64,000 bases of DNA from Azadirachta indica (taxonomy: Eukaryota; Streptophyta; Magnoliopsida; Sapindales; Meliaceae): positions 10,863,871 through 10,927,870 of the forward strand of contig CM040451.1 in the NCBI GenBank assembly GCA_022749755.1, written 5' to 3'. The first letter of the stretch is position 1; the number at the start of each line of letters is the position of its first letter. The notes beneath the pieces were generated by a model. The model did no database searches. It saw only the letters and a program-made list of their open reading frames with translations, and was not told where the DNA came from. Both the position numbers and the translations under genes were made by a program. Shown here piece after piece: positions 14,701 through 25,700 of the stretch.

Positions 14701-15228
14701 AAGCGCCGTTTCCACACCTTAATGTTGCGACGTGAAAAGAAACAATCAGAGAAAGAAGCAGAAACTTCACGCAAAAAGCAGCAGCAGCAGAAACAGCCAC
14801 TGCCTGATAAATCAGCAGATGATGAACCCCTTTCATGTAGCAAGACAGGAAATAACAGTCCGAGTGAGAAAAAAGTAGTTAGTGAAGGTTCTGATGACGA
14901 TTCTAACAGGATGAAATCCTCCACTTCCCCTTTTAAAGGCCAAATTGACCTAAATATTCAGCCAGAGCGAGAAGATGAGCTATCACCTGGGTCAGATTCT
15001 GGTAGCATAGTAAGGCTGATCCAAGATGCCACCGATAAGTATCTAAGTCAGCAGAGATTGCCAAGCTCGGTTATCAATAGTAACACAGCACTTAGTGAAG
15101 GAATGCAATGCGGAGAAACAGGTGAAAAAATTGGTGGTGGTATCACCCTAGATGGCAGTCGTCAAGATGCTGATGAGGATGATCATGGTACTTTACCTAT
15201 GAAAGCATCCATATCTGCCAATGGATAG
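5704..15228 (+). CDS. VAL: VAL/HSI2-family B3 domain transcriptional repressor, 14 exons
   Basis: Exons: 5704-5822, 7022-7103, 7238-7336, 8512-8845, 8993-9335, 9551-9647, 10281-10455, 10820-10899, 11329-11401, 11485-11735, 12429-12478, 13598-13711, 14206-14270, 14456-15228. All junctions are GT-AG and phases join into 884 residues. Domains: N-terminal Cys-rich PHD-like zinc finger (about 1-100, with CFNKEC, ELCDRCG, CCESCSKRVHCGC, ECMTC); B3 DNA-binding domain (about 336-440, [18 protein letters not shown] to [18 protein letters not shown]); CW zinc finger (about 570-620, [25 protein letters not shown]); a post-CW Cys cluster (GCSCIVC, CTCNVC, about 675-705); and an EAR-type repression motif IDLNIQPE near 791. 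In Arabidopsis, VAL proteins bind RY elements and recruit Polycomb and histone deacetylase activity to silence seed-maturation genes and FLC. By position it could correspond to VAL3/HSL2, but the full domain set resembles VAL1/VAL2, so the paralogue is left open. Exon 10 must use the downstream of two acceptors; the upstream one would give an immediate stop. Confidence 0.92.
12930..13420. other. AT-rich tract inside VAL intron 11, with 23-base A run
   Basis: The intron between 12478 and 13598 contains a block much richer in A and T than the other introns of this gene, including an uninterrupted run of A at 13298-13320. It may be an old inserted element, but I see no clear terminal repeats or coding remnant. 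Confidence 0.45.
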
Positions 15229-16803
15229 ATCAGCCGTATCATATATGCAAGGCTATATTGACCATCAATGTGACTGGACTGTTATGTTGAAGGTGGGGAC
15301 AGTTCTCGTCATACATCCATCCATGTCGGCATTTTGCTGCTTCAGCTCTGTACATAAAGAAGAGGGGTAGGAAGTCAGCTGACGTGGTTAGGAATCGAAT
15401 TAGTTTTACTGATTTACATACTATGGCATCCCTTATAGGAATATTAGTGAGCACCTTTCAAGTATTACAAGATTGAAAATGACCGCAGAGGGTGGTAGGT
15501 TGAAGCTACATGCTTGTTTGCTTATGGAAGCTCACCTTCTGCCTTCTTAAGAGGAACGCGTAGGATTGAAGAAGATAAGCCAAATTTTTTCGGTGGAATT
15601 AGAGATTGTTCTTGTTAAACCAAGTTGTGCCTATTTGGTACCAAATATGAGAGCAATTTACTTCGTTTCATACAACACGACCAGTTTTCTCTCTCATTTT
15701 CCCTCAGAATAGTTTTGGTTTAGTTCATATGGTTGCAAGTTTATTATCGTATGTATGGTTTAACTGGGATACAAGCCAGGAGTTGTTGGCCGCTTAAAGT
15801 ATCTTGGAAAATCATGTTCAGAACAGTTACCATGTGTGACTCCTAGAAATTGATTAAACACATTTTTAGAAATCGTGGGAAAACATCGACTTATTAATCA
15901 CTTAGATTCAATGATCAAGTAAATATTGCACAGAAACATCTTCTTCTTGTTTTAAATAGCAATTATAAACCTTTTTGAGGATCATAGAACATAAATACTT
16001 GCAGTATTAAGAAGCATTTTCAGTGGTCACAATTGCTTTAACTGCACGCAAGCACTAAGATTGTAATCTCACAGAATGACAGAAGCAGTCGAACCGGTTT
16101 CCAACCAGGTCTCATTCCCTTTGTGAGTGATCTGGTGTGCACAATCAGAATTTAATCTCAATTGTGGCTAATTTTAATCACAAATATAAAATATTAATTG
16201 CTTAAAACATATAAAAATAATTGTAATGTTCATTAATTAATTATGTTTAAAAAATTTTGCACATTTTTTTATATGCGTACATATTCTAATTAAAACTGCA
16301 ACTGTGGTGCAGCTAGGTTCGAAATTGCAGCGGTGAGCATTTTGTACGGGTCAGCTTTAGTGGTTGAGAGGAAAGAAACAAAACGACCAAGTCAACTAAA
16401 ATATATATATATATATATATAATATCTAACAAAGAAATTAAGGCAAATTCTATGATATACGTTATTTTGAATAAGCTTAGTTGGTCCTAGCTATTAGCTA
16501 ATTCCAAAATAAGCATAAGCCTAAGCCTCTCATACATTCATGCACACTAAAATTCAGGGAACGCAGCCTTACGTCCATTAGTTGGTGACAGTTTTGTCAC
16601 ATCCTTCTCATTATGCATGCTCGCAGCCAAGACAACAGGTCGATGATGATGATGAGTACAATGAACATTTCGTCCCTAAACGCTTGAATCCTGGAAGGAA
16701 TAGCAATCACGTATCACGGACGAATCAAGGTTTAATTTGCATATATAGCTTTGACTGCACTTCGGTTTAAGAGGTTAAACGAATCTGAAATTACACAGAA
16801 AAG
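15229..16803. other. VAL 3' region and intergenic spacer to the syntaxin gene
   Basis: The proximal part (to about 15700) is presumably the VAL 3' UTR. An AT dinucleotide microsatellite lies at 16401-16420. The final 300 bases before the syntaxin start are less AT-rich and probably hold its promoter and leader. No gene is recognised; the short frames 15239-15454 (minus) and 16582-16770 have no family resemblance. Confidence 0.5.
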
Positions 16804-17721
16804 ATGAATGATTTGTTCTCAAATTCGTTTAAAAAGTACACCGACCTGAAGACGCAGGCGTACCAGGATGATATCGAGGAAGGAAGAGAACATGAGAGTC
16901 TCGATAAGTTCTTTGAAGATGTTGAGAATGTTAAAGAAGAGATGAAAGCTGTTGAGAAGCTGTACAAGAAATTACAGGAAGCCAACGAGGAAAGCAAAAC
17001 TGTACACAATGCCAATACCATGAAAGAGCTTCGTGCTCGTATGGACTTAGATGTTCAACAAGTCTTGAAACGGGTCAAAATCATCAAAGGGAAGCTTGAA
17101 GCCTTGGAACGGTCCAATGCAGCTAGCCGAAATACTCCAGGCTGCGGTCCTGGTTCATCTGCTGATCGAACGAGAACCTCAGTGGTTAGCGGGTTGGGGA
17201 AAAAGCTGAAGGATTTGATGGAAAGTTTTCAGAATTTCAGAAACAAAATGCAAGGTGAGTATAAAGAGACAGTGGAACGCAGATATTTTACCATTACAGG
17301 ACAGAAGGCAGATGAAGAAACAATTGAGAACTTGATATCGAGCGGTGAAAGTGAAAGTCTTTTGCAGAAGGCAATTCAGGAACAAGGAAGAGGCCAGATT
17401 CTGGATACAATATCAGAAATTCAAGAGAGACATGATGCTGTAAGAGAAATAGAGAAAAATTTGCTTGAGCTCCATCAGGTATTCTTGGACATGGCTGCCC
17501 TTGTGGAAGCACAAGGTCACCAACTGAATGACATTGAAAGTCATGTTGCACATGCAAACTCATTTGTGCGACGGGGAACAGGCCAGCTTGAAGAGGCAAG
17601 GGTATTACAGAAAAGCTCAAGACATTGGACATGCTATGCTATAATCGGGGCTATTATCCTCGTTACTGTTATTCTAGTACCACTGATACCCCATATTCTG
17701 GTGATGATCAGGACGCAGTAG
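16804..17721 (+). CDS. SYP124: Qa-SNARE syntaxin of the SYP12 group, SYP124/SYP125-like
   Basis: A single uninterrupted frame of 305 codons from ATG ([16 protein letters not shown]). Plant SYP12 syntaxins are plasma-membrane t-SNAREs that fuse secretory vesicles; the SYP123/124/125 clade acts in root hairs and pollen tubes. Layout: N-terminal three-helix Habc bundle (about 30-160), linker with [20 protein letters not shown], conserved [18 protein letters not shown] helix (about 205-265) with the layer-zero glutamine in the [12 protein letters not shown] segment, and a hydrophobic C-terminal anchor (about 275-297). Length is typical. The match to SYP124 is closer than to SYP121/122 or KNOLLE as recalled; the exact paralogue is inferred. 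No intron is present; a GCAAGGTGAGT string near 17253 resembles a donor but is inside conserved coding sequence. Confidence 0.93.
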   Translation: MNDLFSNSFKKYTDLKTQAYQDDIEEGREHESLDKFFEDVENVKEEMKAVEKLYKKLQEANEESKTVHNANTMKELRARMDLDVQQVLKRVKIIKGKLEALERSNAASRNTPGCGPGSSADRTRTSVVSGLGKKLKDLMESFQNFRNKMQGEYKETVERRYFTITGQKADEETIENLISSGESESLLQKAIQEQGRGQILDTISEIQERHDAVREIEKNLLELHQVFLDMAALVEAQGHQLNDIESHVAHANSFVRRGTGQLEEARVLQKSSRHWTCYAIIGAIILVTVILVPLIPHILVMIRTQ

Positions 17722-17931
17722 AAAGAATATCCTGGATAGAATTCGGGAACAAGTTTTCTGATGATTTCCATCCTAAGAAAACCTAAACCTAGTTAGATTG
17801 TAAAGTAAGATGGGGAGGTTATACTTTCCTTTCTCGAGAAAGGAATTTCTAGTGTTTGAAACAGTGTTAGACAGGATAGCAGAAAAAAGAAATGGGAGTT
17901 GGATAGTTCCTTTTACTCGGGCTTTTCGTAC

Positions 17932-17991
17932 ATAGTATCATTGCGAGTTTGGGCCACAAAGATAGTATCATTTCGTGTTTGGGCAACAAAG
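17932..17991. repeat. 30-bp tandem duplication, two copies
   Basis: Two adjacent 30-base units, 17932-17961 and 17962-17991, both begin atagtatca and share most of the rest (…gtttgggc…acaaag), differing at four positions. It lies just past the syntaxin gene, perhaps at the end of its 3' UTR. Confidence 0.85.
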
Positions 17992-18200
17992 ATAGGAGCC
18001 GAGCGGGTATGGTGTAGAGGAACTTCTTCTACAAGTTCCAACGAAAACCCTAGAGGGAAGGGTGCTTTTTGGTTGAGTTAAACTAGAGTTTCCAGAGAAC
18101 AGAGTAAGACACTGCAAATTTGTAATGAACATAAATTAAATGTAAATTAGTTAAAAACCCATTTTATTAATGAAATTGTGCATTATAACTTCTTTCTTGT

Positions 18201-18488
18201 GTGAGTTTTGAGTTCCTTGTCCAAAAAATTATGCGTATGAGCAGATCAGACGCTGGAATGAATGATGACCTTATGTCTATAAAAACAAAACAAACAGAGT
18301 TTGCAAGAAAAATCACAGGTTTAGATCCCCATGAACGGAAATTAATTTGTTGTGCCAAAATGTACGTCACAATTAAACGATTACAAGGCGCCTCTCGGAT
18401 ACGTCCAATCAAAGAGGCAGAGTATCTCAAAAATTGTTCATACCCACTCACATTTATTACGGCTGAATCTGAGACGGATGAGAGTTGA
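18201..18488 (+). other. Unrecognised 95-codon open frame (doubtful)
   Basis: Reads from ATG to TGA and encodes a basic, hydrophilic product with a SESETDES-like acidic end region. A nearly equally long frame runs on the opposite strand over the same bases, which argues that both may be chance. No signal peptide, membrane segment or known domain is seen. It could be a remnant of a degraded gene or mobile element. Confidence 0.15.
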
Positions 18489-19187
18489 GTTCTACTTGTA
18501 GCTCAAATCCCCACAAGTCTACAACGCCGAAGATATCCAATGATGAAAGGAATGATACTCCACCCAGAAGGAATCTTTGCTTTCATCAGAAAAGGACAGC
18601 TTGATAATGTCACAATCATGATTTCATCGCTTAATGCTTTGCCACTGCCATGCCGCGATAACTATCAACATGGGCACGCCAGCTTTAGACCTTTTGGTAT
18701 TGATTATGGATTTAAATCTTATGCTTAGTAACATTGACTGCTTATAGCATGGTCCAATGATTCTGGTTCTAAATTGCCAACCACCCTTTAGCATGGTTGT
18801 TACTACTCTCACCCGAACTCTAGATTAATTTTTAATATAATACCGATCAATTATATGTACAATTTATAATATCCAAGAAACAAAAACATGGTTCCAAGTT
18901 TAACTATGTAGCTCGCACTTAAAATGACATGCATTACATATACAATAGAGTGATGTGAAGCATATATCTAGCCTATACTATGATTGCAGCACTGACAAAC
19001 TGAGGAATTAACCAGTCAACAAATGCTTTCCAAGGTTTAGATCAACTGGAGTCACTATCTTGCTGATTTATCTCCAACTACGCTAATGTTCAAAAAGACT
19101 GACGTACACATACACATATTCTTGTTTGTCAAGCCATCAACAATCTTCTGGAGAGAAGCTTGAAGAACAATTTCCATTTCCTTACCT

Positions 19188-19250
19188 GATGTCAAGAGCA
19201 AATGATACATCCATCCTCCCACAAGATTTCCCATTGCAAATCCATGAACT
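19188..19250 (-). other. Possible orphan exon on the minus strand (weak)
   Basis: Read on the minus strand, a 63-base segment is bounded by an acceptor-like TGCTCTGTAG and a donor-like CATCAGGTAAGG, and one frame gives HGFAMGNLVGGWMYHLLLTS, a glycine-rich hydrophobic stretch resembling a membrane segment. I found no partner exons with matching phase nearby and do not recognise the peptide. It may be a relic or coincidence. Confidence 0.15.
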
Positions 19251-20308
19251 ACAGAGCAGCAAATAAAACAAAATTGGAGTTGGAACCAACCATCATAATG
19301 GATACTTACATCTATAGTTGAGATACATTCGTCCATTTTTGACCACCCACTAGTTATCCTTCTACTACAGGTAAAATGATTTGTCAAGAAAAATCTTCAA
19401 CGATTCTGGGGTTATGACTTTCTCTTTCTGAGGCAACCAGAAAAAGCAACAGCAATTTATAAACCGAAGAAAAGAGATTCAATTTGAAAAGGAAGTGGCA
19501 AAATTTTGAGTTTTAGAATTTGCAATGCTATTAACACTTCTACTTCTAGTACAATGCAGCATTGCACCCACTGAATCATGACATTTCAATCTCTTATTAC
19601 TTCTTACCCAACTAAACTAAGATCATAGCCTACTTATTGTCCAGAGTATCAAAAATACATAACTCTTTTTCCATCACGCAAGAATTTCAATTCCTTGGAC
19701 TACAACACTGAAACTCAAATTACTATTGGCTTAACAAATAAAAGCCCTTGAGTCAAAAAACAAAGGCCCTACACGTCCTTCAACACATTCTGAAAATCTA
19801 TTTTTCGCGCTAATTGCATATGCTCTTTTACAGGGTCAAATTTTGTTCTGGAGATTAACTCTCTAAAACAAACAAGTTATATAAAATAAATAGACAGAAA
19901 ACTTGAACTCTTAAATGGATTGAACAGGATTCAAGGTTGTAGCAATCAATTCAACAAAATGGAAAATGACACCGTGCAACTGTAACTCCGGCTTTCTACA
20001 GATACAACATTATTACACAATGCTCAAAATGATAGGTGCAGAAAATCAATATTAGAGGAAAACCAATAAGTATAAATCCATGTTAATAATAAACCATAAA
20101 ACACCATCTCTTACGTGAGCAGCACAAAATATCAATTTTTTTTATCACAATAATGCAGTCATATCCCCAAATGTATAAGCTGTTACAAAATTAGTAACCA
20201 TCCTTCCAGTCATAACTGAGGTTCAAACAACAAACTATCTTATATATAGAATCACTCAAACAAAACAACCTTGCTCACTAATCTTTACAAGCTTACCCAG
20301 ATTGCTGA

Positions 20309-20938
20309 TTAAGAACCGGCATTAGGCAAAGCTGCCATAAATGAATTGTACGAGGATTCAAGGTCAAAGTGAAGCTGCCGTGACTGCTGCTCGGTCAACT
20401 CATCTGCAGCACCCATCTTGGACAACCTCGAAATCCAGTCCTTCATCTTAGTCTTCCCCTCAAAATCTGGTGGTAAGATAGTCAGCTTATTCAGTGAACC
20501 CAGTAGATCCGATAACAGAGGATGCACCTGATCTACTGCCACCATATTCAATTTTAAAGAGTCCATTGCAGTTATAAAGTTCTGGACACATTCTGCCACA
20601 ATGGCAGCAGAGGTAGCAGTCGAGGCAGCAGCAGCCGCTCTGTGCTCCACTGTGGCAGGCACCCCAGAGGTGACCAAGCGATTCAGAGCAGCCGGGCAAT
20701 CCATTTTATATGTATCTGCAAAGCGTTCAATGCTCGGAACTGTATCTTTCAAGGTAGAAGCTAATGTTTTGAAATGGGCGATGAGTTTTTGGCATTCGGT
20801 TTCATACTCAGATGAACTTATGATATCGCGAATATATGCTTTTTCAAGCTTTTCAGTGGCTTTAATAATAGCATAGAGCTCAGCAAAGTTATCATACATT
20901 TCTCTCTCGCGCTTGTCGTTCCATAGCTTGACCTCCAT
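20309..20938 (-). CDS. VPS28: VPS28, subunit of ESCRT-I
   Basis: One uninterrupted frame of 209 codons, starting MEVKLWNDKREREMYDN and ending at TAA. VPS28 joins VPS23 and VPS37 in ESCRT-I, which sorts ubiquitinated membrane proteins into multivesicular bodies. Residues about 1-105 form the helical core-binding part (ELYAIIKATEKLEKAYIRD); about 115-205 form the C-terminal four-helix domain that contacts ESCRT-II/III (ECVQNFITAMDSLKLNM, DLLGSLNKLTILPPDFEG, SRQLHFDLESSYNSFMAALP). An alanine-rich linker (AAAAASTATSAA) joins them. Length is the usual plant length. A leader exon probably lies near 21541-21625, so the coding part sits in one exon downstream of a 5' UTR intron. No lesions are seen. 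Confidence 0.95.
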   Translation of the reverse strand: MEVKLWNDKREREMYDNFAELYAIIKATEKLEKAYIRDIISSSEYETECQKLIAHFKTLASTLKDTVPSIERFADTYKMDCPAALNRLVTSGVPATVEHRAAAAASTATSAAIVAECVQNFITAMDSLKLNMVAVDQVHPLLSDLLGSLNKLTILPPDFEGKTKMKDWISRLSKMGAADELTEQQSRQLHFDLESSYNSFMAALPNAGS

Positions 20939-21660
20939 TTGGATGTATATATACTTTGGTTTAAGAGGATATAATGTTTGAGTGGTTAGATAAATTTACT
21001 TTCTTTTTTTCTTTTTTTGGAGGATTGGAGAAGAGAACGGGACACGCGCAAAGAGAAGTAATCTTCTTCACTGCAAAAACACAGCAAAATAGACGAAAAT
21101 AAATAAATTATAATCAGCCAACTGCTGCTTAACTTCCCACTATACAACATTATATGAAGCAGTTTACAACAACAAATAATTCTTTTTCCCATTATGTTCA
21201 GCTTCACATTGAAATGAAAAACATATTCATTGACAAACCAGATATAAGAAAACTGTTGCTAGAAAACATAAAACACAAAACAAATAATTTTACTACCACA
21301 ACCATCAATTGAAATGCAAATATATTCATTCAATTGGAACAAACTAAGAAACAAACAGACCATAGAAGTACACAAAATTGGAAGCAACCCAGAATTAGAA
21401 ATCAAACGACCAAACTAAAAAGCTTGTTCTTTTACCTCAGATCATGGCTAAATCGATGAAACCCAGAATACCAGATTTGAAAAGCTGAAGTAAATAGGAG
21501 AGGAGAGAAAGAAGGGAAGGGAACGAGAGGGAAGACTTACAAGAGAAGTGAAACGCGGCTTTGAATGTCGTGAAGGCCTCTCTGTTTGGCAGGAGAGAGA
21601 AATACAGAGAGAGAATATGTGACTATCTATGAATGTTGAGGAGAGAGAGAGAGTGCGGTT
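20939..21660 (-). promoter_or_regulatory. Probable VPS28 5' UTR exon and leader intron
   Basis: On the minus strand, a CT-rich leader (complement of the GA-rich run at about 21600-21655) reaches a good donor, CTTCTCTT|GTAAGTC, at 21541/21540. An acceptor may be the AAACCAAAG just upstream of the start codon. The intron would be about 590 bp. Long 5' UTR introns are common in plant housekeeping genes. Inferred from splice consensus only. Confidence 0.45.
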
Positions 21661-21927
21661 GCGTGTGTGGGCTCGAGTTGATTATTATTGCTTACGACAT
21701 CTACGTGTAGCAGTTGGGATTATCAGTCATTCTGTAAGAAACTCTGTTGTGCCCTCCTGCGGTGAGGCTACATTGTGCTTCATGGATTTGCACGACTTTT
21801 CACCCCACGATTTGTCATGATAGGGATGCGGAACCGTTTCCCTACTTTGGGACCCACAAGAAGCCAAGCTGGGCTCTAATGTGAAGTTCTTTCTCGCCTA
21901 AATTTTTATTCCCTTTATTTGTTTTTT

Positions 21928-22182
21928 AAGGGTGAATGTACATTATCTTTTATTTTTTTAGTCAATATCATATTATTTTTCATATTTTTTTATAATACTT
22001 TATCACCTTTTAATTTTTTTTTTTTTTATTTTATTTTTTAATTTAATTAATTTATAAATAATAAAATTAAAAAAATATTAAAAAATAAAATTAAAATTTA
22101 AAAAATAATGAAATATTATAAAAAATATAAAAAAAATAATAAAATATTAATTAACAAATTAGGGATAATAGACATTCTCCTT
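21928..22182. mobile_element. Short foldback MITE-like element, about 255 bp
   Basis: The left end (AAGGGTGAATGTACATTATC, from 21928) and the right end (reading inward on the minus strand from 22182, AAGGAGAATGTCTATTATCC) are imperfect inverted repeats, and the AT-rich interior continues to pair over most of its length. Flanking bases are TTT on both sides, a possible 3-bp duplication in poor-complexity sequence. There is no coding capacity. The AAGG...CCTT termini resemble those of the larger element 380 bp to the right. Confidence 0.6.
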
Positions 22183-22563
22183 TTTATTAACAAACATCAG
22201 AGGATTTGAAAATAATTATAATCGCTTTTTTAAAATTAATATATTAAATCAATTTAATTTTATTGAATTGCAGTACTTTATGTGAATAAATTTATATAGA
22301 AGATTATATTTGTAATATTATCTTTTACAATTATCAATCAATCCCTGATTACTACACTATTGTTAACTTAAATTATTGATGATTAATAGATATATTTAAG
22401 TAATTAGCCATAAACATTAGATTAAATTAATTTTTATTTTCAGCTCACATACATTCCATATATTGAAAGCCCAATTTGTAAGAGGCCAGTTACTTTATTA
22501 AATTTACAGTACAATTTTTTAGTACAAAACTTTTAAAGTTAAAATAATAAACTTAATTATCTA

Positions 22564-24759
22564 AAGGAAAAATAATATATTTCCCCTAATGTTTAGTTTA
22601 ATAAGCAGATATCTCTCTGATATTTGAGAAAAGACATACACCCCCTACCATTTGGATAAATAGGCAATACCTCCTGAACTTTTATTAGTTGACTAGTTAA
22701 TTTATTATCATTTGTATCTCTGATCTTTTATATAATAATAATATGATATATATTTTATTTAATTATAATAATTTACTCATTATTTTAATATTTTTTACAA
22801 TATAATTTTTTAAAATATAACAATTTAATCCATATTTAATATTTTTTTCACAATATACTTAAAACTAAATACATTTTTAATTTGTTATTTCAATAGAAAA
22901 TTTAGAAAAAAAAAAAATATTATTAAAAAATTAAAACAGTAAATTACATTAAATTCATATTAAAATATTTTAAACTCATGTTAAAATATCTATATCTTTT
23001 TTTTTTCTTTTTTCTATAATAAATTTGATATTTAATTGTTAAAAGGATTTTGAAATATATTTTAACATTTTATTCTTATATTAATATTTTTATTTTAAAG
23101 ATTATATTAAATTTATTATATTTTCTTGAGAAAAATTATGAAAATATAAATAAAAAATTAATAAAAGAAAATTTTAGTATCATTTATTAATAAAATTAGT
23201 AATTAAATATATTTTATATTCTCATTAACCAATATAATTTAATTTTAATTAAAAAAAGAAAAAGAAGAAAATTTTTAATTATTTTTATTTGTAATATATA
23301 TATAACATGTATTTATTTTTTAATTTTTATTTATATTTTCATATATATTTTTTTAATATTTTTTCACAATATATTCAAGAATAAATAAATTTTTTAATTT
23401 GTTAGTTTAATAAAAAAAATTTTAAAGCACAACTATTAAAAAAATTCAAATAATATAATAAATTATACTCATATGTTAAAATATTTTTAATCATTTACTT
23501 TCACTTTTATAATAATAAATATTTAATTATTAAAAAATTTAATTAAAATATTTTTTAACGTTTTTTTTTTTACATATAATATATTTATTTAAAAAATTAT
23601 ATTAAATTTATTATTTTTTAAAAAAATATATAAAAATATAAATAAAAATATAAACAATAAATATATATTATATATATGACAAATAAAAATAATCAAAAAT
23701 TTTTTTCTTTTTCTATTTTTAATTAAAATTAAATTATATTGGTTAATAAGAATATAAAATATGTCTAATTACTAATTCTATTAACAAATGATACTAAATT
23801 TTTTTTCTTTTTTATTTTTTATTTATATTTTCATAATTTTTCTCAAGAAAATATAATAAATTTAACATAATCTTTTAAATAAAAATATTATTATAAGAAT
23901 AAAATGTTAAAATATGTTTCAAAATTTTTTTAACAATTAAATAAAAATATTATTATAAGAATAAGAATTATGTTAAATTTATTATATTTTTTAAAAAAAA
24001 AATATATAAAAATATAAATAAAAATATAAACAATATATATATTACAAATAAAAATAATCATAAATTTTTTTTTTTATTTTTTAATTAAAACTAGATTATA
24101 TTGTTTAATAAGAATATAAAATATATTTAATTACTAATTATATTAACAAATGATACTAAATTTTTTCTCTATTTTTTTACACTTTTTTTTATTTATATTT
24201 TTATAATTTTTCTCAAGAAAATATAATAAATTTAATATAATCTTTTAAATAAAAATATTAATATAAGAATAAAGCGTTAAAATATATTTCAAACTCTTTT
24301 AACAATTAAATATCAAATTTATTGCAAAAAAAAAAAAAAAAATATAAATATTTTAACATGAGTTTAATCTAACTTATTGTTTAAATTTTTTTAATAATAT
24401 TTTATTTTTTAAATTTTTTAATGAAATAATAAATTAAAAATGCATTTAGTTTTGAGTATATTGTAAAAAAAAAATTAAATATGGACTAAATTGTCATATT
24501 GAAAAAAAATTATATTGTGAAAAATATTAAAATAGAGAGTAAAGTGTTATAATTAAATAAAATATATATGATATTATTATTATATAAAAGAAGAGGGATA
24601 TAAATAATAATAAATTAACTGGTCCACTAACGAAAATAAAAGTTCACAAGTGTCTGATTATTTATCCAAACATTAAGAAAGCATCTGTCTTTTCTCAAAT
24701 ATCAAGAGAGTATCCGCCTATTAAATCAAACATCAGAGGGGAATATGTCATTTTCCCTT
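22564..24759. mobile_element. 2.2 kb AT-rich inverted-repeat (foldback) element, non-coding
   Basis: The left end (from 22564, AAGGAAAAATAATATATTTC) and the right end (inward from 24759, AAGGGAAAATGACATATTCC) are inverted copies. The similarity extends inward far beyond the termini: for example ATTTGAGAAAAGACA, TTTGGATAAATA, AGTTAATTTATTAT and TATATAATAATAATAT recur in the same order in both arms, for at least several hundred bases each. ATCTA flanks both sides (22559-22563 and 24760-24764), consistent with a 5-bp target duplication. The interior is composed of repeated units (see findings). There is no open frame of note, so the element would be non-autonomous. The superfamily is not assigned. 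Confidence 0.75.
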
Positions 24760-24764
24760 ATCTA

Positions 24765-25700
24765 AATTAGTTGAATTTAATTACATTAAATATTTGACAA
24801 AAAAAACCCTTTCAATACAAGGTTATCGACTATATAACTAAAATTAGTAAAAACAAAGTTTTTATCTAATAAACGAGCATATATATAATATGATAACAAA
24901 AATATTTTATTTATTCAATTATATTAATCACACTAATTTGTTCAAATAATTTAATAATTAAATTATGAGATCAAATATTTGAAACGTCTTTTTTTTATAT
25001 TTGGTTGTCAATAAAAAATAATTTTTGAGATTAAAAAAATTATTTTACTTCTATTAGGAAAAAAATTCAAATTTCAAGTTATTAGTGGTAAAAAAAATTT
25101 CTTATAACAATTTACATATAAGTCATTATTTATCAAAAAAATAACAAAAATGGTAACTTTCTTTTAATTATTATCATCAATTAAGTCTTTTAAATTTAAA
25201 ATTTAATTAATATAATCTTTTTGATGGTGTTCCATCTTTTACTTGGTACTTAATTTTTTTTCTTCTAACTTGTCACTTGCTTCTCAATTAATTGTAAGTA
25301 AATATTTAAGTAGCAAACATGTTTATACCATAAAATATACTTTAAACATTTTTTTATGCGCCATTCATTTAAAAATAATTTAAAATTTAGTATTTATTTT
25401 ATACATTTTTATAAGTGCCCAAATAGCCATTGATTAAACATATTTTTTTATTTAATTTTTTACAAGTCAATGATTAATAATTGTAAAAAAATTTATGCTA
25501 TTTTACATTTTTTTTTTTTTGCAAGTCAATGATCAATGATAATAGAAAAGTTATGATAAATTAGTTTTAGTACTAAATAAAAAAAAACTAGAATCTAAAA
25601 TAAATAGTTGTGTGAAAAGTGACACTATTTTATTTAGTTATGTAAAATTATTCTTAATAATAAAATTACATAGTGTAAAATGGTGCAAATAAACCCATGA
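24765..25700. other. AT-rich intergenic DNA between foldback element and SYF1
   Basis: Low-complexity AT-rich sequence with homopolymer runs; no gene is recognised. A phrase close to caagtcaatgat recurs at about 25463 and 25522. The change to more GC-balanced sequence at about 25730 marks the SYF1 promoter and leader. A minus-strand open frame at 25720-25929 overlaps that leader and is not considered real. Confidence 0.4.

Larger units (their letters stand above)
17722..20308. other. Unexplained gap between syntaxin and VPS28
   Basis: The first part is the syntaxin 3' UTR and the last few hundred bases before 20309 are the VPS28 3' UTR. Between them are a 30-bp tandem duplication (17932-17991) and several unrecognised frames: 18201-18488 (+, 95 aa), 18167-18451 (-, 94 aa, overlapping it), 18540-18728 (+) and 19055-19387 (-, 110 aa). 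The last contains a short acceptor/donor-bounded segment, treated separately. I cannot assign any of these to a family. Confidence 0.4.

Noticed and set aside
14367..14924. Three minus-strand frames over VAL exon 14
   Set aside because: They are antisense to the conserved Cys cluster and Lys/Glu/Gln-rich region; the plus frame carries the family features.
17253..17262. GGTGAGTATA resembling a splice donor inside the syntaxin gene
   Set aside because: Reading through gives the conserved [15 protein letters not shown] segment, so no intron is needed.
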